Source: Spirogloea muscicola
Lineage: Eukaryota > Streptophyta > Zygnematophyceae > Spirogloeales > Spirogloeaceae
Direction: 5' to 3'
Assembly (NCBI GenBank): GCA_009602725.1
Contig: WELB01000002.1
Span: forward strand, 60,819-95,536
DNA length: 34,718 nt
Each line of letters starts with the position of its first letter. The first letter of the stretch is position 1. Under the pieces are notes generated by a model that had not been told where the DNA came from, ran no database searches, and saw nothing but the letters and a program-made list of their open reading frames with translations. Positions 34,663 to 34,718 of the stretch are shown in pieces. The translations under genes and the position numbers were made by a program.

Positions 34663-34718
34663 CTGAAGCCGGAGGCCGCCGCCAAAGCTCGGCCTGCGCG
34701 CAAGTGAACCGCGAAGGC
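26309..34718 (-). CDS. SKI3: SKI3/TTC37 TPR scaffold of the Ski complex, 5' end off window
   Basis: SKI3 holds SKI2 helicase and SKI8 together and feeds mRNA to the cytosolic exosome for 3'-5' decay. Seen from the N-terminal side: TPR-like LATAGRAEDALAAWRQVL, WCERGLRRYADCPSGWALAA, AQGLAEVALATGNEEAAA, AAKLDPSCGQAFRYLGQLF, LEAAVCRECSQRSPRAYWAH, WDDAVVSLQHALRGMP, LAFCYQRLERYTAAL, LLQEAQKWARLC, AYTKALHLEPWRSFHAADLA, LWATLGVVASTDQLKQHALI, RALQLDGKHAAAWSNLGH, MRAFDQARSADPMLASCWAG, VEVGLAVQAF, YLRRALHAQPHSPTIR, HQLLLCASECCLWL, HKEWSLWPPERRPAEVCFQ and QAVHLNPSAQRYWRAARG before the stop at 26309-26311. About 1555 residues are visible, near the human TTC37 length and clearly longer than Arabidopsis SKI3. 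The first codons lie beyond the right edge or before the acceptor at 34662. Very sure. Confidence 0.95.
34127..34208. repeat. Two-copy repeat with a small palindrome in a SKI3 intron
   Basis: Segments 34127-34165 and 34176-34208 share the pattern AACCTCnAACATGCGnGGT, then TNNAATGNTTCAG. The second copy contains the perfect inverted repeat CCTCG-AACATG-CGAGG at 34180-34195; in the first the stem is CCTCA/CGGGG and less complete. It lies in the intron between the first two visible SKI3 exons. Confidence 0.65.

Overview
This is a eukaryotic nuclear window packed with intron-rich housekeeping genes. Six protein-coding genes can be rebuilt exon by exon from GT-AG (and a few GC-AG) splice sites and family conservation. 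All six are partners in core eukaryotic machinery; there is no prokaryotic-style operon, phage, CRISPR array or recognisable rRNA/tRNA. Several genes look plant-like (KEULE-type SEC1, plant-type E2F with a C-terminal RB-binding segment, plant-type CstF77). Together with about 92 short introns and GC-rich gene starts, this suggests the green lineage, most likely an alga. That assignment is inference.

Layout: (1) 1-6540, plus strand: the spliceosomal helicase Aquarius (AQR/IBP160), nearly complete, entering from the left edge. (2) about 7129-11971, minus strand: a SEC1/KEULE (Munc18-type) SNARE regulator whose first codons fall into an assembly gap. (3) 11972-12142 is N, followed by 123 A residues to 12265. 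(4) 12266-17682, plus strand: cleavage stimulation factor CstF77 (CSTF3/RNA14), 21 exons. (5) 18096-about 21892, minus strand: a canonical E2F transcription factor, 13 exons. (6) about 22.1-24.8 kb: a gene-poor stretch with diverged, partly inverted and palindromic repeats. (7) about 25050-26055, plus strand: TANGO2 family protein, N-terminal part not found. (8) 26309-34718, minus strand: SKI3/TTC37, a TPR scaffold of the cytosolic Ski complex, running off the right edge.

Functionally, three of the six genes act in mRNA life (AQR in splicing, CstF77 in 3'-end formation, SKI3 in 3'-5' decay). SEC1 and TANGO2 concern membrane traffic or organelle homeostasis, and E2F controls S-phase genes. I see no evidence that the neighbours form a pathway; pairs are convergent (AQR/SEC1, CstF77/E2F, TANGO2/SKI3) or divergent (SEC1/CstF77, E2F/TANGO2).

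The most noteworthy observations are a raised frequency of GC-AG introns (five candidates), a mixed-orientation hairpin repeat family in the E2F/TANGO2 spacer, GC-rich islands at gene starts, a TANGO2 gene lacking a visible catalytic-type N-terminus, and a SKI3 that keeps the long N-terminal TPR arm known from animals. I did not find a convincing previously undescribed biological system.
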